From: Bacteroidales bacterium
GTDB taxonomy: Bacteria > Bacteroidota > Bacteroidia > Bacteroidales > VadinHA17
DNA: 7,721 nucleotides
Assembly (NCBI GenBank): GCA_003518245.1
Contig: DOZA01000095.1
Coordinates: 1 to 7,721, forward strand
Direction: 5' to 3'
Position 1 is the first letter of the stretch. Each line of letters opens with the position of its first letter. Shown here piece after piece: positions 1 to 6,515 of the stretch. The notes under the pieces are model-generated. The model was not told the DNA's origin. It saw only the letters and a program-made list of their open reading frames with translations, and searched no databases. The position numbers were made by a program, and so were the translations under genes.

Positions 1-332
1 AAGATTTTATAAACAGGTGTAAATCCGCTTATATTCCTGATAATATTGATATTACGCATCCGTATATTTCGCCTCTCAATGCCAGGCTGGATAAAGAGAT
101 GCCACCAGTGCTATTCATAACAGCACAGGTTGACCCTCTCAGGGACGAAGGGAAGGAATATGCCATGAGAATGAAAAATGCAGGGATTAATGTGGTATAT
201 AAGGAATACGAAGGGATGATACATGCCTTTATGAACTTCTATCCTTTTCTTGATAATGCCAGGAAGGCAATAAATGACGTGGATGAGTTTATTGATAGTG
301 TTACCGGTACATTCCCTGATTTAGAAAAATAA
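1..332 (+). CDS. alpha/beta-hydrolase fold-3 esterase (HSL/Aes type), C-terminal part
   Basis: This is the C-terminal 109 codons of a gene cut by the left edge; the first full codon is at 3. The reading frame is open from the edge to the TAA at 330-332, so the in-frame ATG at 99 is internal, not a start. The visible part matches the end of the hormone-sensitive-lipase group of alpha/beta hydrolases: a PYISPL segment, then PPVLFITAQVDPLRDEG, whose Asp at 132-134 is the expected acid of the Ser-Asp-His triad. It ends with EGMIHAF, whose His at 222-224 is the catalytic base. The nucleophile Ser and the HGGG oxyanion motif would lie upstream of the window. Such enzymes hydrolyse short-chain carboxylic esters; the substrate cannot be told from this fragment, and whether it is exported is unknown because the N-terminus is missing. 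About 108 bases with no clear terminator separate it from trmD. Confidence 0.9.
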   Translation, partial: DFINRCKSAYIPDNIDITHPYISPLNARLDKEMPPVLFITAQVDPLRDEGKEYAMRMKNAGINVVYKEYEGMIHAFMNFYPFLDNARKAINDVDEFIDSVTGTFPDLEK

Positions 333-362
333 TTAACAAACGACTAAGGAAAAAAGACAATC

Positions 363-372
363 GGTGTACACC
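363..372. repeat. 10-bp perfect palindrome in a GC-rich intergenic patch
   Basis: GGTGTACACC is a perfect 10-bp palindrome lying in a short GC-rich stretch (about 361-400) of an otherwise AT-rich spacer between the hydrolase gene and trmD. It is followed by CCCGGG and by two copies of GGTTC. It could be an operator half-site pair upstream of the trmD promoter element, or simply chance. I could not fold the spacer into a convincing terminator for the hydrolase gene. Confidence 0.3.
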
Positions 373-419
373 CGGGTTCACGATCCTCGGTTCAAAGGGG
401 TAACTTTTGCCTTTTTTTA

Positions 420-427
420 TACTTTTG
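420..427 (+). promoter_or_regulatory. Bacteroidota -7 promoter element for trmD
   Basis: TACTTTTG matches all fixed positions of the Bacteroidota sigma-ABfr -7 consensus TAnnTTTG, and is followed by CAAAAA. No TTTG sits at the usual -33 distance; a second TTTTGC at 405-410 is too close to serve. If the start point lies about 7 bases downstream, the mRNA would begin near 434 and carry only about 7-10 bases before the trmD ATG. The consensus is established for Bacteroides; its use here is inferred. Confidence 0.6.
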
Positions 428-440
428 CAAAAAGCTATGC

Positions 441-1124
441 ATGATGAGAATTGACATTATAACAGTTCTTCCGGAATTGATTGAGAGCCCGCTAAATCAT
501 TCCATCGTAAGAAGAGCAAAAGATAAAGGTCTGGCAGACATATATATTATAAATCTACGGGACTTTGCTACTGATAAGTATAAGTCGGTCGATGATTATC
601 CTTTTGGTGGAGGAGCGGGTATGGTTATGAAAATTGAACCTATATTCCGCGCAATTGAAAAGCTGAAATCAGAAAGAGATTATGATGAAATAATATATAC
701 CAGTCCGGATGGTACACTATTCAACCAGAAAACTGCAAATGAGCTATCACTTAAAGAGAATATAATCATTTTAGCCGGGCATTATAAGGGTATTGACCAG
801 AGAATAAGGGATAAGCTTATTACCAGGGAGATCTCGACCGGTGATTTTGTATTATCCGGTGGTGAGTTACCTGCCGCAATGATTACTGATGCCATAGTAA
901 GACTAATCCCCGGGGTTATTTCAGATGAGCAGTCAGCACTTTATGATTCATTCCAGGACAACCTCCTGGCCCCTCCTGTTTATACAAGACCGGCTGACTT
1001 CATGGAATGGAAAGTACCTGATATACTTCTTTCCGGTAATACTCCAGAAATTGAGAAGTGGAGACATGAAAAGTCATTGGAAAGAACCAGGAAACTGAGA
1101 CCGGACCTCCTTGATGAACAATAA
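441..1124 (+). CDS. trmD: tRNA (guanine-N1-)-methyltransferase
   Basis: TrmD transfers a methyl group from S-adenosylmethionine to N1 of G37, next to the anticodon, in tRNAs reading CUN, CCN and CGG, preventing +1 frameshifting; it is a cytosolic homodimer of the SPOUT (trefoil-knot) class. At 227 residues it is near the usual length (E. coli 255) and has the family motifs in order: [11 protein letters not shown] at the N-terminus, [14 protein letters not shown] (51-64), [11 protein letters not shown] (111-121) and [16 protein letters not shown] (130-145) forming the knot and cofactor site, then [12 protein letters not shown] and VYTRPADF. Arg154 and Asp169 fall at the same numbers as the catalytic Arg and Asp of the proteobacterial enzymes. 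ATG codons at 441 and 444 are both possible; family members usually begin MRIDI, which favours 444. Unlike the rpsP-rimM-trmD-rplS order of many bacteria, it stands apart from ribosomal genes here, as is usual in Bacteroidota. Confidence 0.98.
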   Translation: MMRIDIITVLPELIESPLNHSIVRRAKDKGLADIYIINLRDFATDKYKSVDDYPFGGGAGMVMKIEPIFRAIEKLKSERDYDEIIYTSPDGTLFNQKTANELSLKENIIILAGHYKGIDQRIRDKLITREISTGDFVLSGGELPAAMITDAIVRLIPGVISDEQSALYDSFQDNLLAPPVYTRPADFMEWKVPDILLSGNTPEIEKWRHEKSLERTRKLRPDLLDEQ

Positions 1125-1181
1125 AGTATAATATGATAATTTTCTTAGGAAATATGGCTTCATTTTATTATGATTGTAGCC

Positions 1182-1213
1182 TAATTAAATATCAACAAGT
1201 AATTAAATATCAA
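1182..1213 (+). repeat. tandem 14-bp direct repeat upstream of rocD
   Basis: TAATTAAATATCAA occurs at 1182-1195 and again at 1200-1213, separated by CAAG, giving an 18-bp period; the second copy ends 4 bases before the rocD ATG. The match is exact over 14 bases. It may be a paired regulator-binding site, a promoter-proximal slippage duplication, or an A-rich translation-enhancing leader. No TAnnTTTG element is seen in the 93-base trmD-rocD spacer, and no terminator either, so read-through from trmD is possible. Confidence 0.6.
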
Positions 1214-1217
1214 ATAC

Positions 1218-2411
1218 ATGAATTCACAGGATTATATTAAACGAGAGGACAAATATGGAGCCCATAACTATCATCCTTTATCAGTGGTACTTGAGAGAGG
1301 TGAAGGACCATTTGTCTGGGATGTTGAAGGAAACAAATACTATGATTTTCTTTCTGCTTATTCAGCCATTAACCAGGGTCATTGCCACCCGGAAATTATA
1401 AAAGCTCTTACCAACCAGGCAAAAACCCTGACCCTTACTTCGAGGGCCTTCTATAACAGTGTGTTGGGCGAATATGAAGAATATATAACCAGATATTTTG
1501 GCTATGACAAACTATTACCAATGAATACTGGTGCCGAAGCAGATGAAACAGCTCTCAAGTTATGTCGCAAATGGGCTTATCAGAAAAAAGGTATTGAAGA
1601 AAATAAAGCCAAGATTATTGTCTGCGAAAATAATTTCCATGGCAGGACTATTACTATCGTGTCAATGTCAACCGATCCTGAAGCAAGAAAAGACTATGGT
1701 CCTTATACACCTGGTTTTATTATCATACCATATAATGATCTTGATGCACTCGAAAAAGAACTACAGGATCCCAATGTGGCAGGTTTCCTCGTAGAACCAA
1801 TACAGGGGGAAGCAGGGGTATATGTTCCTGACGAAGGATATATAAGAAAGGCCTATGAATTATGTAAGGAAAAGAATGTATTGTTCATAGCAGATGAAGT
1901 GCAGACAGGTATTGCCAGGACAGGTAAACTCCTTGCATGCGATCATGAAGGTGTCAGACCTGATATACTTATCCTTGGTAAAGCTCTCTCCGGTGGTGTA
2001 TATCCTGTTTCTGCCGTGCTTGCTGATGATGATATAATGCTTGTTATCAAACCTGGCGAACATGGTTCAACATTTGGTGGTAACCCTATAGCAGGTAAAG
2101 TAGCTATTGCAGCTCTTGAGGTTGTCAAGAATGAAAAACTGGCTGAAAATGCAGAATACCTTGGTAAAATATTCAGGGATGAATTCAGAAGCATTGAATC
2201 AGATATGATTGAACTGGTAAGGGGTAAAGGCTTGCTGAATGCAGTTGTCATAAGACCTAAAGGAGCTAAAACAGCATGGGATGTATGTGTTGCCATGAAG
2301 GATAATGGCGTAATAGCCAAACCAACACATGGACATATCATCCGTTTTGCACCACCACTTGTTATTACCGAGGACCAGCTTAGAGAAGCCATGAACATCA
2401 TTAAGGATTAG
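1218..2411 (+). CDS. rocD: ornithine--oxo-acid aminotransferase
   Basis: This is a PLP enzyme of class-III aminotransferase type that moves the delta-amino group of L-ornithine to 2-oxoglutarate, giving glutamate and glutamate-5-semialdehyde (EC 2.6.1.13). It links arginine/ornithine breakdown with proline and glutamate metabolism in the cytosol. The 397-residue chain aligns gap-free at key sites with human OAT at an offset of 37. Tyr18 and Tyr48 correspond to the ornithine-binding Tyr55 and Tyr85, Phe140 and Arg143 to Phe177 and Arg180, and Glu198 to the Glu235 switch. Asp226 corresponds to the Asp263 that contacts the pyridine nitrogen, Lys255 to the Schiff-base Lys292, and Thr285 to the phosphate-binding Thr322. 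The pair Tyr18 and Glu198 separates it from acetylornithine and GABA aminotransferases. Start at 1218 gives the usual N-terminus before YGAHNYHPL. It follows trmD by 93 bases and is closed by the terminator at 2461. No arginase or proline-pathway gene is in the window. Confidence 0.97.
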   Translation: MNSQDYIKREDKYGAHNYHPLSVVLERGEGPFVWDVEGNKYYDFLSAYSAINQGHCHPEIIKALTNQAKTLTLTSRAFYNSVLGEYEEYITRYFGYDKLLPMNTGAEADETALKLCRKWAYQKKGIEENKAKIIVCENNFHGRTITIVSMSTDPEARKDYGPYTPGFIIIPYNDLDALEKELQDPNVAGFLVEPIQGEAGVYVPDEGYIRKAYELCKEKNVLFIADEVQTGIARTGKLLACDHEGVRPDILILGKALSGGVYPVSAVLADDDIMLVIKPGEHGSTFGGNPIAGKVAIAALEVVKNEKLAENAEYLGKIFRDEFRSIESDMIELVRGKGLLNAVVIRPKGAKTAWDVCVAMKDNGVIAKPTHGHIIRFAPPLVITEDQLREAMNIIKD

Positions 2412-2460
2412 CAGGGACTGATTAGTTACACATTTCATAATTAAGAGTTATTATCATAAT

Positions 2461-2504
2461 AAGTCCGGGTGCATTTTGATGATAAAAAGCACCTGGACTT
2501 TTTG
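2461..2504 (+). terminator. intrinsic terminator after rocD
   Basis: The left arm AAGTCCGGGTGC (2461-2472) pairs with GCACCTGGACTT (2489-2500) over 12 bp with one G-U wobble. The loop is 16 bases and contains a further TTTT/AAAA pairing. The stem runs straight into TTTTT (2499-2503) and then GGTTTT. It lies 49 bases after the rocD stop and insulates rocD from the peptidase gene. Confidence 0.88.
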
Positions 2505-2528
2505 GTTTTAGAAAGAGTACTATTTTTG
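2501..2528 (+). promoter_or_regulatory. Bacteroidota-type promoter for the M28 peptidase gene
   Basis: TATTTTTG (2521-2528) matches TAnnTTTG, and a TTTG at 2501-2504 can serve as the -33 box with a 16-bp spacer, somewhat short for the consensus. The predicted start point near 2535 leaves about 15 bases before the ATG at 2550. The -33 box overlaps the T-run of the preceding terminator, a compact end-to-start arrangement. This is a consensus match only. Confidence 0.55.
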
Positions 2529-2549
2529 CCGCATAAAAATTATTCTATC

Positions 2550-4328
2550 ATGAGACATTATTTAATATACCCTTTTTTTATATCATTAATACTTCTCTTC
2601 TCATGCCAGTCAAATAAACTTGATGAACCTGAGATAACAGTAGCTGAGTTACAGGATCATATAAATTACCTTGCCTCTGATGAACTGCAGGGCAGGCTAC
2701 CGGGAACTGAAGGAGATATAAAAAGTGCTGAATATATTAGGGATCAACTGGAATCATGGGGACTGAGCCCACTTATTGATGATGGCCTTCAGAGTTTTGA
2801 AATTGTTTCAAGCCTTGAAGCCGGTGATAATAATGTTTTAAAAGTAAATAATAAAACCTTATCCCGCAAACAGTATATGCCCCTCGCGATAAGCGAAAGT
2901 ACCGAACTTAAAGGCAAAGTGGTATTTGCCGGTTATGGTTTTGATATCGAATCCGATACTCTCGAATGGAATGACTACGATAACCTGAATGTCAAAGGGA
3001 AATGGGTAATGATAATAAGAGAAGATCCGGAAGTTGATAATCCCTTGAGTTTTTTTGCAAACGTAAGTGCCGACATGAGCAAGGTCATGACAGCCAAAGA
3101 CAAAGGGGCCGGAGGTGTATTGCTCGTTTCCGGAAAGGAAGTGGATCCGAAGGATGAGTTTGAATCATTGGTCAGAGGAGAATACTCCACCGGTATACCT
3201 GTTTTCAGAATAAAAAGAGAGGTTGCTGACATGATACTTGGCAGCAGCAATAAAAACATATCAGAGCTGGAAGAGAAGCTAAATAAAGAATATTTACCAT
3301 TAAGCCAGGAGATAGAATGTACTGTAGAAGGTAAAACTGAACTGCTGGAACAAAAAGTAAGCACCGGTAATGTTCTTATGGTTCTCCCTGGTAATGATCA
3401 GGTCCTTAAAAACGAATTCCTTGTTATAGGAGGGCATTTTGACCATCTGGGCCTTGGCGGACCAGGATCATCGAGCAGGGCTCCTGATACTATTGCTGTA
3501 CACCACGGAGCAGATGATAATGCTTCGGGTATAGCATCAATGCTTGAAATTGCCGAGCGGTTCGCTGCTAACAGGAACAATGCCCGTTCTATAATTTTTG
3601 CCGCCTTCACCGCCGAAGAGATGGGCCTGCTTGGCTCAAAATATCTTGTTGAGCATATGCCTGTGGAAGCAGAAAAAATTAATGCAATGATCAACCTCGA
3701 TATGATAGGCAGGCTGAAAGAAAATAAAACAGTTCAGATAAGTGGAGTAGGAACAGCTAAAGAGTTTAAAGATATCATTTACAGGCTGACAGACACTTCA
3801 ACTATCAGGCTTGCGTTATCAGAAGAAGGATACGGACCATCTGACCATAGTTCATTTTATGGTAAAGATATCCCGGTGTTGTTTTTCTCCACCGGGGCAC
3901 ATCTTGACTATCATACCCCGTATGATATAGCTGAAAAACTCAATTATGATGGTCTGGTTATGATATCTGAACTGGTATATAATATAAGTGCAGAATTGTC
4001 CGGTACAAATAAAAAACTTGTATTTAAAGAAGCAGGACCCAGGACACAGAACCACAGGGGTATGAGGAGAAAGGGTGTCACACTTGGTATCATGCCTGAC
4101 TTTGCCGGAAATATAAAAAACGGCCTTAGGGCCGACTTTGTCACGCCCGGAAAGCCCGCTGCCCTGGGAGGAATGCAAAAGGGAGATATTATTGTAGCAA
4201 TTAATGGTAGAGCTATTAATAATATCCAGGATTATATGTTCAGGCTTTCAAAACTTGATTATGGCGAAATCATACAGGTAGAAGTATTGAGAGACAATAA
4301 AAAAGAACTACTATTAATAGCACTCTAA
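2550..4328 (+). CDS. lipoprotein M28-family zinc peptidase with PA insert and C-terminal PDZ domain
   Basis: This is a predicted exported, lipid-anchored metallo-aminopeptidase of 592 residues. The N-terminus is a lipoprotein signal: a hydrophobic run (4-17) then lipobox LFSC with Cys19. Residues about 120-225 look like a protease-associated (PA) domain (KGKVVFAGYGFD, KGAGGVLLVSG). The M28 catalytic core spans about 280-480 with the expected two-zinc site: His296 (GGHFDHLG), bridging Asp322 (GADDNASG), catalytic Glu356 and ligand Glu357 (TAEEMGLLGS), Asp384 (NLDMIGR) and His455 (DYHTPYD). Residues about 505-592 form a PDZ domain with the LGI carboxylate-binding loop, likely selecting C-terminal or unfolded peptide ends. 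The reading frame is open back to an ATG at 2469, but that start lies inside the rocD terminator, precedes the promoter and would bury the signal peptide, so 2550 is chosen. The natural substrate is unknown; nutrition from peptides or envelope protein turnover are both plausible. Confidence 0.93.
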   Translation: MRHYLIYPFFISLILLFSCQSNKLDEPEITVAELQDHINYLASDELQGRLPGTEGDIKSAEYIRDQLESWGLSPLIDDGLQSFEIVSSLEAGDNNVLKVNNKTLSRKQYMPLAISESTELKGKVVFAGYGFDIESDTLEWNDYDNLNVKGKWVMIIREDPEVDNPLSFFANVSADMSKVMTAKDKGAGGVLLVSGKEVDPKDEFESLVRGEYSTGIPVFRIKREVADMILGSSNKNISELEEKLNKEYLPLSQEIECTVEGKTELLEQKVSTGNVLMVLPGNDQVLKNEFLVIGGHFDHLGLGGPGSSSRAPDTIAVHHGADDNASGIASMLEIAERFAANRNNARSIIFAAFTAEEMGLLGSKYLVEHMPVEAEKINAMINLDMIGRLKENKTVQISGVGTAKEFKDIIYRLTDTSTIRLALSEEGYGPSDHSSFYGKDIPVLFFSTGAHLDYHTPYDIAEKLNYDGLVMISELVYNISAELSGTNKKLVFKEAGPRTQNHRGMRRKGVTLGIMPDFAGNIKNGLRADFVTPGKPAALGGMQKGDIIVAINGRAINNIQDYMFRLSKLDYGEIIQVEVLRDNKKELLLIAL

Positions 4329-4342
4329 ACATTTGACTATAT

Positions 4343-5233
4343 ATGAAATCAACCCTTTACTGGATCCTGGCTATAATAATCACTCTATCAGCAGTATATT
4401 ACCAGCGTAAAACAGGCCCCACCTACTCTAAACATAGCGATATTACAGCCAATGGTATGGAATACCGGCTGAAATTAACTCGAAGCATAGAAATATCAGA
4501 CAGGAATTATGTAAAACTGGCAATTAAAGACTCAACAGTTAATGCCTGCCTGTTCTATAAACGCCTGCAGGTTGATGAACCATACCGCTCAGTTGATTTT
4601 AAGTATGAAGAACATCCTGTAAATTCATTTATAATGAACAGGATATTCGGCATTGAAAAAGAAACAGGTTTTTTTGCATATGTCCCTGCACAACCTCCTG
4701 CCGGTAAAATTGAGTATTATTTTGAAATTACAGATGATCAGGGTACAAATACTTATTTTGAAAATGAGCCTGTAATTATAAGATTTAAAGGCACCGTGCC
4801 ATCAAAAATACTTACACCTCATATACTGATAATGTTTATTGGGATGTTGCTTTCCACTCTTTCCGGGCTCATGGCTATCGGAAAGCATAAATCATACCGT
4901 AAATGGGGTATATGGACTTTTATAATGCTAATTTTAGGGGGCATGATACTTGGGCCCCTGGTACAATACCATGCTTTTGGCCATGCATGGACAGGGATAC
5001 CTATTGGATGGGACCTGACCGACAACAAAACCCTTATAACAGTAATATTCTGGACAATAGCTGTATTCGGCAACAGGAAGAAAAACAGGCCCGGCCTAAC
5101 TATACTTGCTTCTTTCATACTCTTACTTGTATACTCGATTCCACACAGTATATTCGGGTCTGAGCTTGATTATGAAAGCGGGGAGATAATTCAGGGTATG
5201 ATAATGCCTTTCTCTTTGTTAGGCAATCCTTGA
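4343..5233 (+). CDS. five-helix membrane protein of unknown function with periplasmic beta domain
   Basis: I do not recognise a named family. The 296-residue protein has a hydrophobic N-terminal segment (about 4-20), then a soluble stretch of about 135 residues rich in alternating hydrophobic residues. A stretch in it (about 105-148, AYVPAQPPAGKIEYYFEITDD) resembles an immunoglobulin/fibronectin-like beta domain. Four further membrane segments follow at about 159-179, 189-208, 229-243 and 251-269. The soluble part is probably periplasmic. The loop between helices 3 and 4 is distinctive: QYHAFGHAWTGIPIGWDLTDN holds two histidines, two tryptophans and an acidic pair and may be the functional site. 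The gene starts 14 bases after the peptidase stop with no terminator between, so co-transcription is likely. A link to peptide handling or envelope maintenance is only guilt by association. Confidence 0.8.
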   Translation: MKSTLYWILAIIITLSAVYYQRKTGPTYSKHSDITANGMEYRLKLTRSIEISDRNYVKLAIKDSTVNACLFYKRLQVDEPYRSVDFKYEEHPVNSFIMNRIFGIEKETGFFAYVPAQPPAGKIEYYFEITDDQGTNTYFENEPVIIRFKGTVPSKILTPHILIMFIGMLLSTLSGLMAIGKHKSYRKWGIWTFIMLILGGMILGPLVQYHAFGHAWTGIPIGWDLTDNKTLITVIFWTIAVFGNRKKNRPGLTILASFILLLVYSIPHSIFGSELDYESGEIIQGMIMPFSLLGNP

Positions 5234-5262
5234 ATTTTTCATACCTTCATGCAGCATTGACA

Positions 5263-5294
5263 ATTTTGTTTCGTCATTGTAGTGAAAACAAAAT
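5263..5294. promoter_or_regulatory. AT-rich inverted repeat upstream of the sigma-factor gene
   Basis: ATTTTGTTT (5263-5271) and AAACAAAAT (5286-5294) form a perfect 9-bp inverted repeat around a 14-base centre, in which TCA/TGA can add three more pairs after a CG bulge. It lies between the membrane-protein stop and the sigma-factor start and has no T-run on either side, so it does not look like a terminator. An operator or a leader hairpin controlling the sigma operon is possible. TTGACA at 5257-5262 sits just upstream, but no matching -10 or TAnnTTTG element is evident. Confidence 0.4.
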
Positions 5295-5332
5295 AAGTGG
5301 GTGCAGCAATACATATTGTAGAACAAAGCCAA

Positions 5333-5920
5333 ATGCAAATGGGAAATGTAGAGGCGGCATTCCGCAACATACACCAGAACCTCATCGACGGATGTAAAAA
5401 TGGCGATCAGAAAGCACAGTTCCAGATTTATAAACTGTATTATAAAGCTATGTTTAATACGAGTCTGAGAATTGTGAGCGACACCATGGAAGCTGAAGAT
5501 ATCATGCAGGAAGCATTCCTGTCAGCCTTTGATAAAATTGATACATATTCAGGTAAAGTTAGTTTTGGCGCATGGTTGAAGAAAATAGTGATAAACCGTT
5601 CACTTGATGCGGTAAGCAGACAAAAAGCGATCTTTGAAGATATTGATACTCACTACGAAATACAGGAAGAGTCAGGCAGTAAAGAAGATGAACATCTGGA
5701 GCTGCAGGAAAAAATGAATGAGGTAAAATCAGCTATTGAAAACCTTCCGGATGGTTACCGGATAATATTGTCACTCTACCTGCTTGAAGGATATGACCAC
5801 GATGAAATTGCTGATATGCTGAATATTTCAAGCAGTACTTCCAGGTCACAATTATCGAGGGCTAAGCAGAAATTACTGAGCGCATTGAGTAACGGTAAAT
5901 CAAACACAGGTAAAAATTAG
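5333..5920 (+). CDS. ECF-type RNA polymerase sigma-70 factor
   Basis: This is a group-4 (extracytoplasmic function) sigma factor that would direct RNA polymerase core to a stress or envelope regulon. From the ATG at 5333 it has 195 residues. The sigma-2 domain is at about 27-95: NGDQKAQFQIYKLYYKAMF, then SDTMEAEDIMQEAFLSAFDKI for core binding and -10 recognition, then FGAWLKKIVINRSLD. An acidic linker follows at about 103-125. The sigma-4 domain is at about 126-184, with LPDGYRIILSLYLLEGY followed by a helix-turn-helix (HDEIADMLNISSSTSRSQLSRAKQKL) that reads the -35 element. No sigma-3 domain or C-terminal extension is present. Start choice is uncertain: a GTG at 5297 extends the frame by 12 residues, while ATG codons at 5333 and 5339 sit just before the conserved part. 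It is followed after 22 bases by a membrane protein in the usual anti-sigma position, and is likely autoregulated. Confidence 0.95.
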   Translation: MQMGNVEAAFRNIHQNLIDGCKNGDQKAQFQIYKLYYKAMFNTSLRIVSDTMEAEDIMQEAFLSAFDKIDTYSGKVSFGAWLKKIVINRSLDAVSRQKAIFEDIDTHYEIQEESGSKEDEHLELQEKMNEVKSAIENLPDGYRIILSLYLLEGYDHDEIADMLNISSSTSRSQLSRAKQKLLSALSNGKSNTGKN

Positions 5921-5942
5921 TAAACAGGTAAACTTGTCAGGT

Positions 5943-6515
5943 ATGAAAGATATAGATAAAATAATCAGGGAAAACGTCGACTTCTTCAATAATGAAGAGC
6001 CGTTTGAAGGTCACTTCGAAAGATTCTCGGCCAAGCTTAAAGCCAGGCAGTTTTTAGCACCTAAAAAGGTAAGCATTGTGCCTCACCTGCTTAAGGCTGC
6101 TGTGGTAACTGTTCTGGTTGCTATCACTTCATTATGGACATGGGAGCATGTGCTAAGCCCAAATGCAAAAAAGATGTCTTTGAGCGAAGTATCATCCGAG
6201 TATGCTGAAGTTGAACAATATTATGTAAAACAGGTAAACCTGATGGAAGATCAAATACAGGATATCTGGATCAATGGCCAGCCTGATGATAATGAGGTGC
6301 TTTTGAATGAACTGGATGAAATGGATAAAATGTACGAGGATCTCCAGAAGGATCTCAAGGCTAATCCCAATGACGAGAGGGTAATAAATGCCATGATCGA
6401 ACATTATGAGAATAAGGTAAAAGTAATGAATTATATATTATCACAATTAAAACAAGTACAAAACCAAAATGAAAATCAAATAAACAACGAAAATTATGAA
6501 ACGGTCAGGTTGTAA
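5943..6515 (+). CDS. single-pass membrane protein, putative non-zinc anti-sigma factor
   Basis: The 190-residue protein lies directly downstream of the ECF sigma gene. Residues 1-46 are predicted cytosolic and include EEPFEGHFERF (18-28), a motif I recall from small Bacteroidota membrane proteins next to sigma factors. A single hydrophobic helix spans about 47-66 (PHLLKAAVVTVLVAITSLW). Residues 80-170 are strongly helical and acidic with heptad-like spacing (YAEVEQYYVKQVNLMEDQ, LNELDEMDKMYEDLQKDLKA), probably a periplasmic coiled coil; the tail is rich in Asn and Gln. There is no cysteine at all, so it cannot be a zinc-type (HxxxCxxC) anti-sigma. The role as sigma antagonist is inferred from position and topology. 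A TTG at 5934 extends the frame by three codons, but ATG at 5943 gives the natural MKDIDKII start. The 3' end overlaps the next gene by 20 bases. Confidence 0.85.
   Translation: MKDIDKIIRENVDFFNNEEPFEGHFERFSAKLKARQFLAPKKVSIVPHLLKAAVVTVLVAITSLWTWEHVLSPNAKKMSLSEVSSEYAEVEQYYVKQVNLMEDQIQDIWINGQPDDNEVLLNELDEMDKMYEDLQKDLKANPNDERVINAMIEHYENKVKVMNYILSQLKQVQNQNENQINNENYETVRL

Noticed and set aside
361..410. Possible tRNA 3' end (GGTTCACGATCC resembles a T-loop) before trmD
   Set aside because: No acceptor-stem partner, anticodon arm or CCA arrangement can be drawn around it, so no tRNA or tRNA remnant is supported.
1943..2401. A 152-codon open frame on the minus strand opposite rocD
   Set aside because: It lies wholly antisense to a well-supported aminotransferase with all catalytic residues, and its translation shows no coherent domain; it is a shadow of rocD codon use.
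2975..3694. Minus-strand open frames of 129 and 98 codons opposite the peptidase gene
   Set aside because: Both mirror the codon structure of the M28 core and have low-complexity Ser/Leu-rich translations with no recognisable domain.
3872..3896. 7-bp inverted repeat CCCGGTG/CACCGGG inside the peptidase gene
   Set aside because: It is short, within a conserved coding stretch, and expected by chance in a sequence of this length.
5263..5294. Inverted repeat read as a terminator for the five-helix protein gene
   Set aside because: The stem is purely AT-rich with a 14-base centre and no T-run follows on either strand.
5907..5943. Three CAGGTA copies between the sigma gene end and the next start
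   Set aside because: Spacings are unequal (18 and 13 bases) and the hexamer recurs elsewhere in the window, so a regulatory array is not supported.
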